The translations under genes were made by a program, and so were the position numbers. Of a stretch of 64,000 nt of DNA, positions 1-8,457 are shown one piece after another; the stretch's first letter is position 1, and each line of letters begins with the position of its first letter. The notes below the pieces were generated by a model, which saw only the letters and a list, made by a program, of their open reading frames with translations, did no database searches and was not told where the DNA came from. Origin of the DNA: Cronobacter sakazakii (lineage in GTDB: Bacteria; Pseudomonadota; Gammaproteobacteria; Enterobacterales; Enterobacteriaceae). The stretch covers positions 1,054,001-1,118,000 of the forward strand of contig NZ_CP011047.1 of NCBI RefSeq assembly GCF_000982825.1. The letters run 5' to 3'.

Positions 1-401
1 CCCGCCGCTTCATCAAGCTGATAAGTGACGTCCGCCATCAGCATAAAAGGGTAACCATAGGTCGGCGGCAAAAAGGCGCTCAGCACGACGTGCGTGGGGC
101 TTTGCTCCCGAATCGCCCAGTTGTGCCACGCCAGCAGCCCGTGAATGGCCGTACTGCCGACGCGATCGTTAATCGCGGGCGTCAGCGTCTGACCCTCAAA
201 GGTGAAGCGCCCGCCGGTGATGCGATTCGGCCAGGGGATCAGCACTTTACCCAGATGCGCGAGCGGCATCTCCTCGGGGGCGTGCGGGATAACGACGTGG
301 CGTTGCCGCCGCGTCAGCGAGGCTAACCCCGCCCCGACCGTCACGATAGTCGCCTGCCATTCCCCTGCCGTTAACACTATGGTGGTTCCGCTTTTATGCA
401 T
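1..401 (-). CDS. yihR: Aldose-1-epimerase family protein YihR (3' end outside window)
   Basis: The reading frame runs from an ATG at 401 off the left edge, giving the first 133 residues with no stop. It is preceded by an AGGAG ribosome site (412-408) six bases from the ATG. The frame carries the mutarotase-type stretches GAGLASLT, IPWPNRITGGRF and AIHGLLAWHNW near the N-terminus. YihR is regarded as the sulfoquinovose mutarotase of the sulfoglycolytic operon and would act in the cytoplasm. It lies 28 bases downstream of yihS in the same direction, so it is probably cotranscribed with yihU-yihT-yihS. The C-terminal half, with the remaining catalytic residues, cannot be judged here. Confidence 0.85.
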   Translation of the reverse strand, partial: MHKSGTTIVLTAGEWQATIVTVGAGLASLTRRQRHVVIPHAPEEMPLAHLGKVLIPWPNRITGGRFTFEGQTLTPAINDRVGSTAIHGLLAWHNWAIREQSPTHVVLSAFLPPTYGYPFMLMADVTYQLDEAA

Positions 402-429
402 GTCCGTCTCCTCGCGTGGGGTCAGCGCG

Positions 430-1671
430 TTATTTCGCGAGGCTGTCGAGCAACCCGGCGGCGACCGCAGGCGCCAGACCCGGCGCGAGCGGCAGGCGAG
501 GGATCACCAGACAATGCAGCAGATGGTAGATATCCTGTTTGCCGTCCCAGACTTTGGTGGTCACCTGATTGTTCTCGTCCAGCTCCTGCCACCACGAGCC
601 GTTTTCGTAATCCATCAGGTATTTCATGCAGTAGTCCCACCATTTCTGATACTAGGCTTCATACTGCGGATCGCCCGTGACGTTATAGAGCGCCCAGGCG
701 GTGCCCATCGCCTCCACAATCGGCCAGCGCACGCGTTCGCGGACAATCGGTTTGCCGTCCCAGCCGACGGAGTAGACAAAACCGTTTGCGCCGTCCGGCG
801 CCCAGGCGTCGCGGATCGTGGCGTTAAACAGGCCTTTGGCGTCTTCCAGCAGCCATTCCGGAGCCGCGTCGCCACGCGCCAGTAGTGCGGCGCGCAGGTG
901 CAGCATCAGGCGGCCCCATTCAATCCAGTGGCCCGGCGTGCCGCCGTAAGCGCGGAACCGGTGAGCCGGGTTCTCTTTGTTGTAATCGCGGATGGGGTTC
1001 CAGCGGGTATCGAAGTGTTCATTGACGCGGTAATCGCCTTTACGGGCGACATCGTGAATGATGACCGAGGCGACGCGCAGCGCGCGATCCAGCCATTTCT
1101 TGTCCTGAGTGACGTCGTAGACGATAAGAAACGCTTCGACAGCATGCATGTTGGCGTTGCCGCCGCGGTAGTTTTCCGTCTCGGTGAAGGCTTCATCCCA
1201 GGACTCCAGGCACATCTGCTCTTCTTCGCTCCAGAAATACTTCTCGATCACCGCAATCGCGTCATCCAGCAGCGCGCGAGCGGCGGGATGGCCGGTGGTG
1301 ACGGCGCTGGCGGCGCCAAGCAGCACGAAGAAATGCTGATAGCCCTGTTTGGAGGCGTCCATCACGCCCTTGTCATTCACGCAGGCGTACCAGCCGCCAT
1401 ATTTTTTATCACGCAGCGGGCCGTTAAGGGCGTTGATGCCATGCTCCACCAGCGCGTACGCGCCAGGGCGGCCCATCAGGGCGGCGACGGCGTAAACATG
1501 CAGCATACGGGCGGTGATCCACAGATGCGTGCCCATCTCTTCTTTCACCTGGCCGTTGTTCCCCAGCCAGCCGAAGCCGGTGGGTACGGCGGCATTGCGG
1601 CCAAACGCGAAAATACGGTCGGTTTCCTGTTCCAGCCAGCGGTGGTGACTCAGTGTGTTAAACCATTTCAT
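430..1671 (-). pseudogene. yihS: Sulfoquinovose isomerase YihS, interrupted by an in-frame amber codon
   Basis: The frame from the ATG at 1671 to the stop at 430 has 413 codons, the length of E. coli YihS, and matches it throughout. YihS is an (alpha/alpha)6-barrel aldose-ketose isomerase that converts sulfoquinovose to sulfofructose. Codon 340 (654-652) is TAG where E. coli, as I recall it, has Trp (TGG). The frame then continues undamaged through YQKWWDYC and WDGKQDIYHLLHC to the natural end. The predicted product stops at 339 residues and loses the last 74, including His383 in DIYH, reported as catalytic in this family. A single-base change or sequencing error would explain it; the intact downstream frame argues that it is recent. 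The gene sits 14 bases after yihT. Confidence 0.85.
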
Positions 1672-1685
1672 TGTTTGTTCTCCTT

Positions 1686-2588
1686 TCAGCGGCGAGCCAT
1701 CATGTCGTCCACAATTTCCCCTAAGCGGCGTAGCTTCGGCAGCGCCACGTCGCGCAACATCATGTCGGTATCCGGCAGCCCGATAACCGTTGACCAGACA
1801 GCGCGACCGGCGAGGAAACCGCTGGCGCCCGCGCTCATCGCGATGCGCACGGCTCGCGGGAAGAGCTTTTCGTCGACGCCGGAGGAGAGGATCACCCACG
1901 GCATGTTGATCTGGTCATTCAGTTTTTGCGACGCGCCAAGCAGCGTGCTGGCATCGCCGCGTCCGGAAAGCGGCATCTCGACTTTATAGAGATCGGCTCC
2001 GCTATCACCGAGCTCTTTCGCCGCCGCGATAATCGCCTGTTCACGGTCGAACTTATCGCCGCGGCGCGGCGGGCGTACCACCGGTTCAATGATGCTAAGC
2101 AGCCCCTGCGCGTGGCATTTCTCGTTAAAGGCTTTCACCATCGCGAGGCGCTGCTGAGAGTCTTCATCGCTGCGCCACAGCACCAGCAGCTTGAGCGCTT
2201 TGCCGCCCTGCTGGCGCACCGCCTGCGCGTCGACGGCGTCATCCAGCGTCACGCTGTCGACGGGGATACCGTTACCGGGGATAAACTGGTCGGCGGCGAC
2301 AATCATGGCGCAGTTCTCTGCGATGGCCTTTTGCTCCACCACCTGCGGGTAGCAGAACTGGCGGTCCACCAGAATGGCGGATGCGTAGGGCGAAAGAACG
2401 CGCGCGGCGTTGAGCTTAAAGTCAGTCAGTACGGCATCGGCGACCGGCGTCGCCGCGCCCGCGGCGGCGAACATCAGGCGCATCGCTTCGCGCTGATCCA
2501 CCGCCAGCATGGCGAATCCGCCAGACGGGCGGGCAATCTCTTTCAGGGTGTATTTTCCATCAACGTTTTCCTTAAGGGTGAATGTCAA
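1686..2588 (-). CDS. yihT: Sulfofructose-1-phosphate aldolase YihT, start region possibly frameshifted
   Basis: This is a class I aldolase that splits 6-deoxy-6-sulfofructose 1-phosphate into dihydroxyacetone phosphate and sulfolactaldehyde. From GGFAMLAVDQREAMRLMF onward it matches E. coli YihT, including the DLYKVEMP segment with the Schiff-base Lys and VILSSGVDEKLFPRA. The only in-frame start is a TTG at 2588 that overlaps the yihU stop, giving 300 residues with an unmatched N-terminus. A well-placed AAGGA (2573-2569) lies eight bases before an ATG at 2560, but that ATG is out of frame by one base. One extra A in the A-tract 2556-2553 would restore a start resembling the E. coli protein (M-x-K-Y-T) and about 291 residues. 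Enzyme identity is firm; whether it is translated efficiently is doubtful. Confidence 0.85.
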   Translation of the reverse strand: MTFTLKENVDGKYTLKEIARPSGGFAMLAVDQREAMRLMFAAAGAATPVADAVLTDFKLNAARVLSPYASAILVDRQFCYPQVVEQKAIAENCAMIVAADQFIPGNGIPVDSVTLDDAVDAQAVRQQGGKALKLLVLWRSDEDSQQRLAMVKAFNEKCHAQGLLSIIEPVVRPPRRGDKFDREQAIIAAAKELGDSGADLYKVEMPLSGRGDASTLLGASQKLNDQINMPWVILSSGVDEKLFPRAVRIAMSAGASGFLAGRAVWSTVIGLPDTDMMLRDVALPKLRRLGEIVDDMMARR

Positions 2589-3484
2589 AGCGTGGCCTGG
2601 CGCGGCGTCAGCCCGGCGCTGACGCGAACCTGTTCTAAAATGGCGGACCAGTCCTGGCGGCCGCGCCCGCTGGCGCGCGCCTGGCTGTAGACTTCCCGCG
2701 AGGCAGCACCAAGCGGCATCGGCACATGCAGCTGATTCGCCACGTCCAGCGCGATGCCTAAATCTTTATGGGCAAGATCAATCATGAAGGCGGGCGAGAG
2801 ATCGCCTTTGAGCACTTTGTTCGGCCAGGAAGTGGTGAAGTGGCCTTTACCAGCAGGCGTACCGCTCATCACCTGCAGCGCCACATCGAATGAAAGCCCG
2901 AGCGCTTCACACAGCACGGCGGCTTCGGCCGAGAGCGCGTTGAGCGCGATGCTCATGTAGTTATTGATAAGCTTGACGCGAATGCCCATTCCCGGCCCGC
3001 CTGCGCAGATAAGCTCTGAACCCATCGCCATCAGCACCGGTTCGGCACGCGTCACCTGCTCCGGCGTACCGCCCGCGAGCAGCAGCAGCGTGCCGGATTT
3101 CGCATGATCCGAGGTACGGCCTACCGGCACATCCATCATGCTAAAGCCGCGCGCGGCGAGATCGCTTATCAGCCTGTCGGTTTGCAGCGGGTGAATGGTG
3201 GACATGTCGATAACCAGCGCTTCGCGGGAGAGCGACTGGCAGACGCCGTTATCGCCAAGCAGCACCTCGCGCACCAGATCGCCGTTCGGCAGCATGGTAA
3301 TCACGAATTCCGTGCCCTGGGCGGCAGCCTGTGGCGTGGCGCACGCCATCGCACCCTGGGAGGCCAGCGTCTCCACGGTGGTGGTGTTTACGTCGCAAAC
3401 CTGCAAACGGTGCCCGTGGCGCAGAAGGTTTGCCGCCATCGGCGCGCCCATCTGTCCCAGTCCGATAAATCCAATCGTCGCCAT
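2585..3484 (-). CDS. yihU: Sulfolactaldehyde reductase YihU
   Basis: This 299-residue member of the 3-hydroxyisobutyrate dehydrogenase family reduces 3-sulfolactaldehyde to dihydroxypropanesulfonate with NADH, the last step of sulfoglycolysis. Visible features are the Rossmann loop GFIGLGQMGAPMAANL (residues 5-20), Arg123 in VGRTSDHA, which is expected to hold the sulfonate, and the catalytic Lys171 in IRVKLINNYMS followed by Asn174. Length and residue numbering agree with E. coli YihU. The start at 3484 has an AGGAG six bases upstream. It is first in the minus-strand yihU-yihT-yihS-yihR run and overlaps the TTG start of yihT. No damage is seen in this gene. Confidence 0.95.
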   Translation of the reverse strand: MATIGFIGLGQMGAPMAANLLRHGHRLQVCDVNTTTVETLASQGAMACATPQAAAQGTEFVITMLPNGDLVREVLLGDNGVCQSLSREALVIDMSTIHPLQTDRLISDLAARGFSMMDVPVGRTSDHAKSGTLLLLAGGTPEQVTRAEPVLMAMGSELICAGGPGMGIRVKLINNYMSIALNALSAEAAVLCEALGLSFDVALQVMSGTPAGKGHFTTSWPNKVLKGDLSPAFMIDLAHKDLGIALDVANQLHVPMPLGAASREVYSQARASGRGRQDWSAILEQVRVSAGLTPRQATL

Positions 3485-3695
3485 AACATGCTCCTGTCAG
3501 CGTAAAAGCGGGATGTCAGTTTTGTCATTCATGGTGGATTATTTTTGTCTGTTTATGAGCGTATTTGTAATTTAAAGTCAAAAAATTGACAGGTATCACT
3601 TTTTTACGATCCGGGAAAATTAAAATGCCGCTATGTTGATTGACAGGAATCGTGACGGACGCAGGCCCGTCCTGAGCGCAAACAGAGAGGAAGCT
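3485..3695. promoter_or_regulatory. Divergent yihU/yihV control region with repeated TGACAGG motifs
   Basis: This spacer separates the two divergent sulfoquinovose transcripts and is visibly A/T-rich. A 13-base direct repeat, ATTGACAGG(T/A)ATC, occurs at 3585-3597 and 3639-3651, 54 bases apart, about five helical turns. A third, inverted TGACAGG lies at 3499-3493 but overlaps the yihU ribosome site. The same interval is where the DeoR-type repressor CsqR (YihW) acts in E. coli, so these are candidate operators. I could not assign a convincing -35/-10 pair: the TTGACA at 3586-3591 has only a poorly spaced partner. Confidence 0.5.
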
Positions 3696-4595
3696 ATGGT
3701 TCGCATCGCGTGTGTGGGTATCGCCGTACAGGATCGCATTTATACACTGGAAGCCTTGCCGCATGAGGGCGGCAAATATGTGGCGCAACAGTACCGCGAA
3801 GTGGGCGGCGGCCCGGCCGCAACGGCGGCCGTAGCGGCCGCGCGACTGGGCGCGCAGGTGGATTTTATTGGCCGCGTCGGTAATGACGCGACGGGCGCGC
3901 AACTCTTTGCGGAGCTGGAATCGCTGGGCGTTAACACCTCGCTGGCGCGCCAGATTACGGGCGCGCGTTCGTCGCAGTCGGCCATTCTTGTTGATGCCGC
4001 GGGCGAAAGAGTGATTGTTAACTATCCGAGCCCCGATTTGCCTGACGACGCGGACTGGCTCGATGGCATCGACTTCGGCCGTTACGACGCCGTGCTGGCG
4101 GACGTACGCTGGCATGAAGGCGCGACCCGCGCGTTAACGCTGGCGCGCCGGGCGGGTGTGATGACGCTGCTGGATGGCGACGTGACGCCACAGGATATTC
4201 GTTCGTTGGTGGCTTTAAGCGATCACGCCGCGTTCTCCGCGCCGGGGCTGGCGCGCCTGGCGCCGGGGTTAGCGCCGCAGGACGCCCTTAAAACAACAAA
4301 AACGCTCACGAACGGTCATGTTTACGTCACGCTTGGTAAAGAGGGCTGTCTGTGGCTTGAAAATGACGACACGCTGCACCGTCAGGCGGGCTTTACGGTC
4401 GAGGCGGTGGACACCACCGGGGCAGGCGATGTTTTTCACGGCGCGCTGGCGGTAATGCTGGCTCGCGGCGAATCGCCGCAGGAGGCGGTGCGCTTCGCCA
4501 GCGCCGTTGCCGCGCTGAAATGCACCCGCCCTGGCGGGCGCGCCGGGATCCCCGACTGTGATCAAACCCGCTCTTTTCTGTCTCTTTTTGTATAA
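3696..4595 (+). CDS. yihV: Sulfofructose kinase YihV
   Basis: This 299-residue PfkB/ribokinase-family kinase phosphorylates 6-deoxy-6-sulfofructose at C1 with ATP in the cytoplasm. The N-terminal sugar-binding region has GGGPAATAAVAAARLG (from about residue 37). The C-terminal PfkB signature DTTGAGDVF holds the catalytic Asp245. The ATG at 3696 was chosen over an earlier in-frame one at 3633 because it has AGAGAGGAAG just upstream and begins the conserved sequence MVRIACVG; E. coli YihV is 298 residues. It is divergent from yihU and followed after 36 bases by yihW, with which it is probably cotranscribed. The frame is intact. Confidence 0.94.
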   Translation: MVRIACVGIAVQDRIYTLEALPHEGGKYVAQQYREVGGGPAATAAVAAARLGAQVDFIGRVGNDATGAQLFAELESLGVNTSLARQITGARSSQSAILVDAAGERVIVNYPSPDLPDDADWLDGIDFGRYDAVLADVRWHEGATRALTLARRAGVMTLLDGDVTPQDIRSLVALSDHAAFSAPGLARLAPGLAPQDALKTTKTLTNGHVYVTLGKEGCLWLENDDTLHRQAGFTVEAVDTTGAGDVFHGALAVMLARGESPQEAVRFASAVAALKCTRPGGRAGIPDCDQTRSFLSLFV

Positions 4596-4631
4596 AATGC
4601 CCGGCGAGCAATGATTTTAAGGGGATCGTTC

Positions 4632-5438
4632 ATGAGCCTTACCGGAGTGACGGGCAATCCGCGCCACGATCAGCTGATCGGGCTTATCGCCGAGCGGGGA
4701 TATATGAATATCGACGAACTGGCGCAATTGCTGGATGTTTCCACCCAGACGGTGCGGCGCGATATTCGCAAGCTAAGCGAACAGGGACTGATTACCCGAC
4801 ATCACGGCGGCGCGGGGCGGGCGTCAAGCGTGGTGAATACCGCGTTTGAGCAGCGCGAGATCTCCATGACCGGAGAGAAAATCGCGATAGCTCAGGCGAT
4901 CGCCGACTATGTGCCGGACGGCTCCACGCTGTTTATCACTATCGGCACGACGGTAGAGCAGATAGCGCGCGCGCTGCTGAATCATAATCATCTGCGCATT
5001 ATTACCAACAGCCTGCGCGTGGCGCATATTCTCTATAAAAACAGTCGGTTTGAAGTGATGGTACCCGGCGGGACGCTGCGCCCTCACAACGGCGGCATTA
5101 TCGGCCCGGGGGCTTCTGCGTTCATAGAAGGATTTCGTGCGGATTATCTGATAACGAGCGTCGGTGCCATTGAGAGTGACGGCGAGCTGCTGGAGTTTGA
5201 CGTGAACGAGGCGAACGTGGTGAAAACCATGATGGCCCACTCGCGGCACATCTTACTGGCGGCCGATCATACGAAATACCACGCCTCGGCGGCGGTCAGT
5301 ATTGGCAACCTTTCGCAAGCCACAGCGCTCTTTACCGACCGCCAGCCTGGCGCATCACTGAACACGATTTTAAAAGCCCATCAGATTGAGCTGGTGCAGG
5401 CGGAATTGCCGTCTGGCGACGACGACACCGACCACTGA
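4632..5438 (+). CDS. yihW: DeoR-family sulfoquinovose repressor YihW (CsqR)
   Basis: This 268-residue transcription factor has an N-terminal DeoR winged helix (about residues 9-60, with MNIDELAQLLDVSTQTVRRD as its helix-turn-helix). The C-terminal sugar-phosphate-isomerase-like sensor domain starts around residue 80 and includes LFITIGTTVEQIA and GPGASAFIEGFRADYLITS. In E. coli it represses the divergent yih promoters and is released by sulfoquinovose or its derivatives. The ATG at 4632 follows AAGGGGAT at a normal distance; upstream in-frame codons lie in the yihV-yihW spacer. Its placement directly after yihV fits local autoregulation. Confidence 0.93.
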   Translation: MSLTGVTGNPRHDQLIGLIAERGYMNIDELAQLLDVSTQTVRRDIRKLSEQGLITRHHGGAGRASSVVNTAFEQREISMTGEKIAIAQAIADYVPDGSTLFITIGTTVEQIARALLNHNHLRIITNSLRVAHILYKNSRFEVMVPGGTLRPHNGGIIGPGASAFIEGFRADYLITSVGAIESDGELLEFDVNEANVVKTMMAHSRHILLAADHTKYHASAAVSIGNLSQATALFTDRQPGASLNTILKAHQIELVQAELPSGDDDTDH

Positions 5439-5451
5439 TTTTCTTACGTCG

Positions 5452-5477
5452 CGCGCGGGCGATGCAAAACCCGCGCG
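5452..5477 (+). terminator. GC-rich hairpin after yihW
   Basis: An eight-pair stem CGCGCGGG/CCCGCGCG with a ten-base loop lies 14 bases after the yihW stop. No run of T follows, so intrinsic termination is uncertain; it may instead protect the yihV-yihW transcript end. Confidence 0.3.
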
Positions 5478-5547
5478 TTAGCACATAGTCAAAGTTCGCC
5501 TTTCTCGCTACAGTTAACATTCACATGGCCCGAAAGGAGAGTGAGTC

Positions 5548-6147
5548 ATGCTCTATATCTTTGATTTAGGTAATGTCATTGTAGATATCGACTTTAACCG
5601 CGTGCTGGGCGTCTGGAGTGATTACAGCCGCGTGCCGCTGGCGAATCTGCGCCAGAGTTTCTCCATGGGCGAGCCGTTTCATCAGCACGAGCGTGGCGAG
5701 CTGAGCGACGAGGATTTCGCGAAGGCGCTATGCGAAGAAATGGCGTTGCCGCTGAGCTTTGAGCAGTTCTCCGCGGGCTGGCAGGCGGTGTTTGTCGGGT
5801 TGCGCCCGGAAGTGATTACTATCATGCAGCAACTGCGCGAGCAGGGGCATCGTGTGGTGGTGCTCTCCAACACCAACCGGCTGCATACGACATACTGGCC
5901 GGAACAGTACCCGGAAGTGCGGGCTGCCGCCGACGCTATCTATCTTTCGCAGGAGATGGGGATGCGCAAGCCGGAGCCGGAAATCTACCAGAAAGTGCTG
6001 GAGCAGGAAGGCTTTAGCGCCCGCGACGCCGTGTTTTTCGATGATAACGAGGCGAATATCGACGGCGCGCGCAAAGTGGGCATTACCAGCGTGCTGGTGA
6101 CTGACCGTAAAACTGTGCCCAGCTATTTCTCGAATCCCGCATGTTAA
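5548..6147 (+). CDS. yihX: Alpha-D-glucose-1-phosphate phosphatase YihX
   Basis: This haloacid-dehalogenase-fold phosphatase has 199 residues, the same as E. coli YihX, which hydrolyses alpha-glucose 1-phosphate to glucose. The nucleophile motif is near the start (IFDLGNVIVDID, Asp6). Motif II is VVVLSNTNR, the Lys of motif III is in MGMRKPEP, and the acidic motif IV is VFFDDNEANI. A helical cap sits between the first two motifs (about residues 15-85). An AAGGAGAG ribosome site precedes the ATG. The stop codon overlaps the start of yihY by seven bases, so the two are translationally linked. Confidence 0.94.
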   Translation: MLYIFDLGNVIVDIDFNRVLGVWSDYSRVPLANLRQSFSMGEPFHQHERGELSDEDFAKALCEEMALPLSFEQFSAGWQAVFVGLRPEVITIMQQLREQGHRVVVLSNTNRLHTTYWPEQYPEVRAAADAIYLSQEMGMRKPEPEIYQKVLEQEGFSARDAVFFDDNEANIDGARKVGITSVLVTDRKTVPSYFSNPAC

Positions 6148-7010
6148 AATCCGTTCATCAAAAAGTGGCCCGTCGAACCGGGCCGCTGCTCGCCTGGCTT
6201 AAGCTGCTGTGGGTGCGAATCGATGAGGATCATATGACGACGCTTGCCGGTAATCTGGCGTATGTGTCGTTGCTCTCGCTCGTGCCGTTTGTCGCGGTCA
6301 TTTTTGTGCTGTTTGCCGCGTTCCCGATGTTTTCTGACGTCAGCGTTCAGCTGCGCCATTTTGTGTTCGCCAATTTTATGCCCGCCACGGGCGACATCAT
6401 CCAGCGTTATATCGAACAGTTCGTCGCTAATTCCAGCAAGATGACAGCCGTTGGCGCGCTGGGGTTGATTGTTACCTCGCTGCTGTTGATGTACGCCATC
6501 GACAGCGCGCTTAACACTATCTGGCGCAGCACCCGTCAACGACCAAAAGTCTACTCCTTTGCCGTTTACTGGATGATCCTGACGCTCGGCCCGCTGCTCG
6601 CGGGCGCGAGCCTGGTGATTAGCTCGTATCTGCTGTCACTGCGCTGGGCGAGCGGCTTTAACACTATGATTGATGAAGTGCTGCGTATTTTTCCGCTACT
6701 GCTGTCGTGGCTTTCGTTCTGGCTGCTTTACAGCGTGGTGCCGACGACGCGCGTGCCGGCTCGCGACGCGCTGATTGGTTCTCTGGTGGCCGCGCTGCTC
6801 TTTGAACTGGGCAAAAAGGGCTTTGCCCTTTACATCACGATGTTCCCTTCTTATCAGCTGATTTATGGCGTACTGGCGGTGATACCAATCCTCTTTCTCT
6901 GGGTCTACTGGACGTGGTGCATCGTCTTGCTTGGCGCGGAAATTACTGTCACTCTCGGGGATTATCGCAAATTACGACAGGCCGCCAGAGAAGAAGCTGA
7001 ATCAGTATGA
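6141..7010 (+). CDS. yihY: YihY/BrkB-family inner-membrane protein
   Basis: A 289-residue polytopic membrane protein of the YihY/UPF0761 family. At least six hydrophobic segments can be seen: LAYVSLLSLVPFVAVIFVLF near residue 40, then near 100, 140, 180, 210 and a long C-terminal pair ending about 275. A conserved amphipathic N-terminus carries DEDHMTTLAGNLAY. The family is related by name to the Bordetella serum-resistance protein BrkB but is not a ribonuclease; its molecular function is unknown to me. It sits between yihX and dtd with overlapping stop and start codons on both sides, as in E. coli. Confidence 0.9.
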   Translation: MLKSVHQKVARRTGPLLAWLKLLWVRIDEDHMTTLAGNLAYVSLLSLVPFVAVIFVLFAAFPMFSDVSVQLRHFVFANFMPATGDIIQRYIEQFVANSSKMTAVGALGLIVTSLLLMYAIDSALNTIWRSTRQRPKVYSFAVYWMILTLGPLLAGASLVISSYLLSLRWASGFNTMIDEVLRIFPLLLSWLSFWLLYSVVPTTRVPARDALIGSLVAALLFELGKKGFALYITMFPSYQLIYGVLAVIPILFLWVYWTWCIVLLGAEITVTLGDYRKLRQAAREEAESV

Positions 7011-7444
7011 TTGCATTAATTCAACGTGTGACCCACGCCAGCGTGCGCGTGGGAGACGAAGTGACGGGTGAGATCGGGCCGGGACTTTTAGTGCTGTTAG
7101 GTGTCGAAAAAGACGACGACGAGCAGAAAGCGAACCGCCTGTGCGAGCGCGTGCTCGGCTACCGAATTTTTAGCGACGAACAGGGCAAAATGAACCTGAA
7201 CGTGCAGCAGGCGGGCGGCAGCGTGCTGGTGGTATCGCAATTTACGTTACCGGCAGATACCGAAAAAGGCCTGCGCCCGAGCTTTTCGCGCGGCGCGCCG
7301 CCAGAGCAGGCGCAAGCCCTTTACGACTATTTTGTCAGCCGCTGCCGGGCCGCGGGCATGACCACCGAAACAGGACGTTTCGCCGCCGATATGCAGGTCT
7401 CACTGACGAATGATGGCCCCGTGACGTTCTGGTTGCAGATATGA
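7007..7444 (+). CDS. dtd: D-aminoacyl-tRNA deacylase
   Basis: A 145-residue DTD1 enzyme that removes D-amino acids (and Gly) mischarged on tRNA. Both signature motifs are present: SQFTL, here within VVSQFTLPADTEKG at about residues 77-90, and the C-terminal GPVTF at about 137-141. The first residues, MIALIQRVTHASV, are typical of the family. It functions as a homodimer in which the Gly-Pro of one subunit enters the active site of the other. The start overlaps the yihY stop by four bases and its stop overlaps the fabY ATG by four, so all four genes from yihX appear to be one operon. Confidence 0.96.
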   Translation: MIALIQRVTHASVRVGDEVTGEIGPGLLVLLGVEKDDDEQKANRLCERVLGYRIFSDEQGKMNLNVQQAGGSVLVVSQFTLPADTEKGLRPSFSRGAPPEQAQALYDYFVSRCRAAGMTTETGRFAADMQVSLTNDGPVTFWLQI

Positions 7445-8430
7445 ACCAGATGCCATCGTGGCCGCGCACAACAAGAGAGAGTACCGCTATGTATCACCTT
7501 CGTGTACCCGAAACAGAAGAAGAACTTGAGCGCTACTACCAGTTCCGCTGGGAGATGTTACGCAAGCCGCTGCATCAGCCGAAAGGCTCAGAGCGGGACG
7601 CCTACGACGCGATGGCTCACCATCAGATGGTGGTGGATGAAGAGGGCAATCCTGTCGCCATCGGGCGGCTCTATATCAATGCCGATAACGAAGGCTCGAT
7701 CCGGTTTATGGCAGTCGACCCGGCGGTGCAGGAGAAAGGGCTCGGCACGCTGGTGGCGATGACGCTGGAGTCGGTCGCGCGCCAGGAAGGCGTGAAGCGC
7801 GTGGTCTGTAGCGCGCGCGAGGATGCCGTGGAATTCTTCGCCAAGCTGGGGTTTGTGAATGAAGGCGAGATAACCACGCCGCAAACCACGCCGCTGCGCC
7901 ACTTTCTGATGATTAAACCGATAGCCTCGCTGGATGATATTCTCCACCGTGCCGACTGGTGCGCGCAGTTGCAGCAGGCGTGGTATCAGCATATTCCGCT
8001 TAGCGAAAAGATGGGCGTGCGCATTCTGCAATATACCGGGCAGAAATTTATTACCACGATGCCGGAGACCGGCAACCAGAATCCGCACCATACGCTGTTC
8101 GCAGGCAGCCTGTTTTCCCTGGCGACGCTGACGGGCTGGGGGCTTATCTGGCTGATGCTGCGCGAGCGGCATCTGGGCGGGACGATTATTCTGGCCGACG
8201 CGCATATTCGTTACAGCCGACCGATTACCGGTAAGCCCGGCGCGGTGGCCGATTTAGGGTCGCTCAGCGGCGATCTCGACCGTCTGGCGCGCGGGCGCAA
8301 AGCGCGCGTGCAGCTGCAGGTGGAACTCACGGGCGACGAGACGCCCGGCGCGGTGTTTGAAGGCATTTATATTGTGTTGCCCGCCAAACCTTTCGGGCCG
8401 CTGGAAGAGGGCGGTAACGAGGAGGAGTAG
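7441..8430 (+). CDS. fabY: FabY/MadA (YiiD): GNAT domain fused to thioesterase-like domain
   Basis: This 329-residue protein matches E. coli YiiD end to end. An N-terminal GNAT acetyltransferase domain (about residues 20-155) includes IRFMAVDPAVQEKGLGT as the acyl-CoA loop and CSAREDAVEFFAKLGF. A hot-dog thioesterase-like domain (about 180-315) includes NQNPHHTLFAGSLFSLA. YiiD has been linked to initiation of fatty-acid synthesis, described as FabY and later as the malonyl-ACP decarboxylase MadA. The C-terminus is an acidic EEGGNEEE tail. It is the last gene of the yihX-yihY-dtd-fabY run and is followed by REP-like hairpins that may stabilise the transcript end. Confidence 0.93.
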   Translation: MNQMPSWPRTTRESTAMYHLRVPETEEELERYYQFRWEMLRKPLHQPKGSERDAYDAMAHHQMVVDEEGNPVAIGRLYINADNEGSIRFMAVDPAVQEKGLGTLVAMTLESVARQEGVKRVVCSAREDAVEFFAKLGFVNEGEITTPQTTPLRHFLMIKPIASLDDILHRADWCAQLQQAWYQHIPLSEKMGVRILQYTGQKFITTMPETGNQNPHHTLFAGSLFSLATLTGWGLIWLMLRERHLGGTIILADAHIRYSRPITGKPGAVADLGSLSGDLDRLARGRKARVQLQVELTGDETPGAVFEGIYIVLPAKPFGPLEEGGNEEE

Positions 8431-8457
8431 GCGTCAGGGCCGGGTGTTTTTTGATCC

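Noticed and set aside
898..1989. Long plus-strand open frame opposite yihS and yihT (also one at 202-885)
   Set aside because: Long antisense frames are common opposite GC-rich genes. The translation has no recognisable motif and no ribosome site, while the minus strand encodes clear YihS and YihT.
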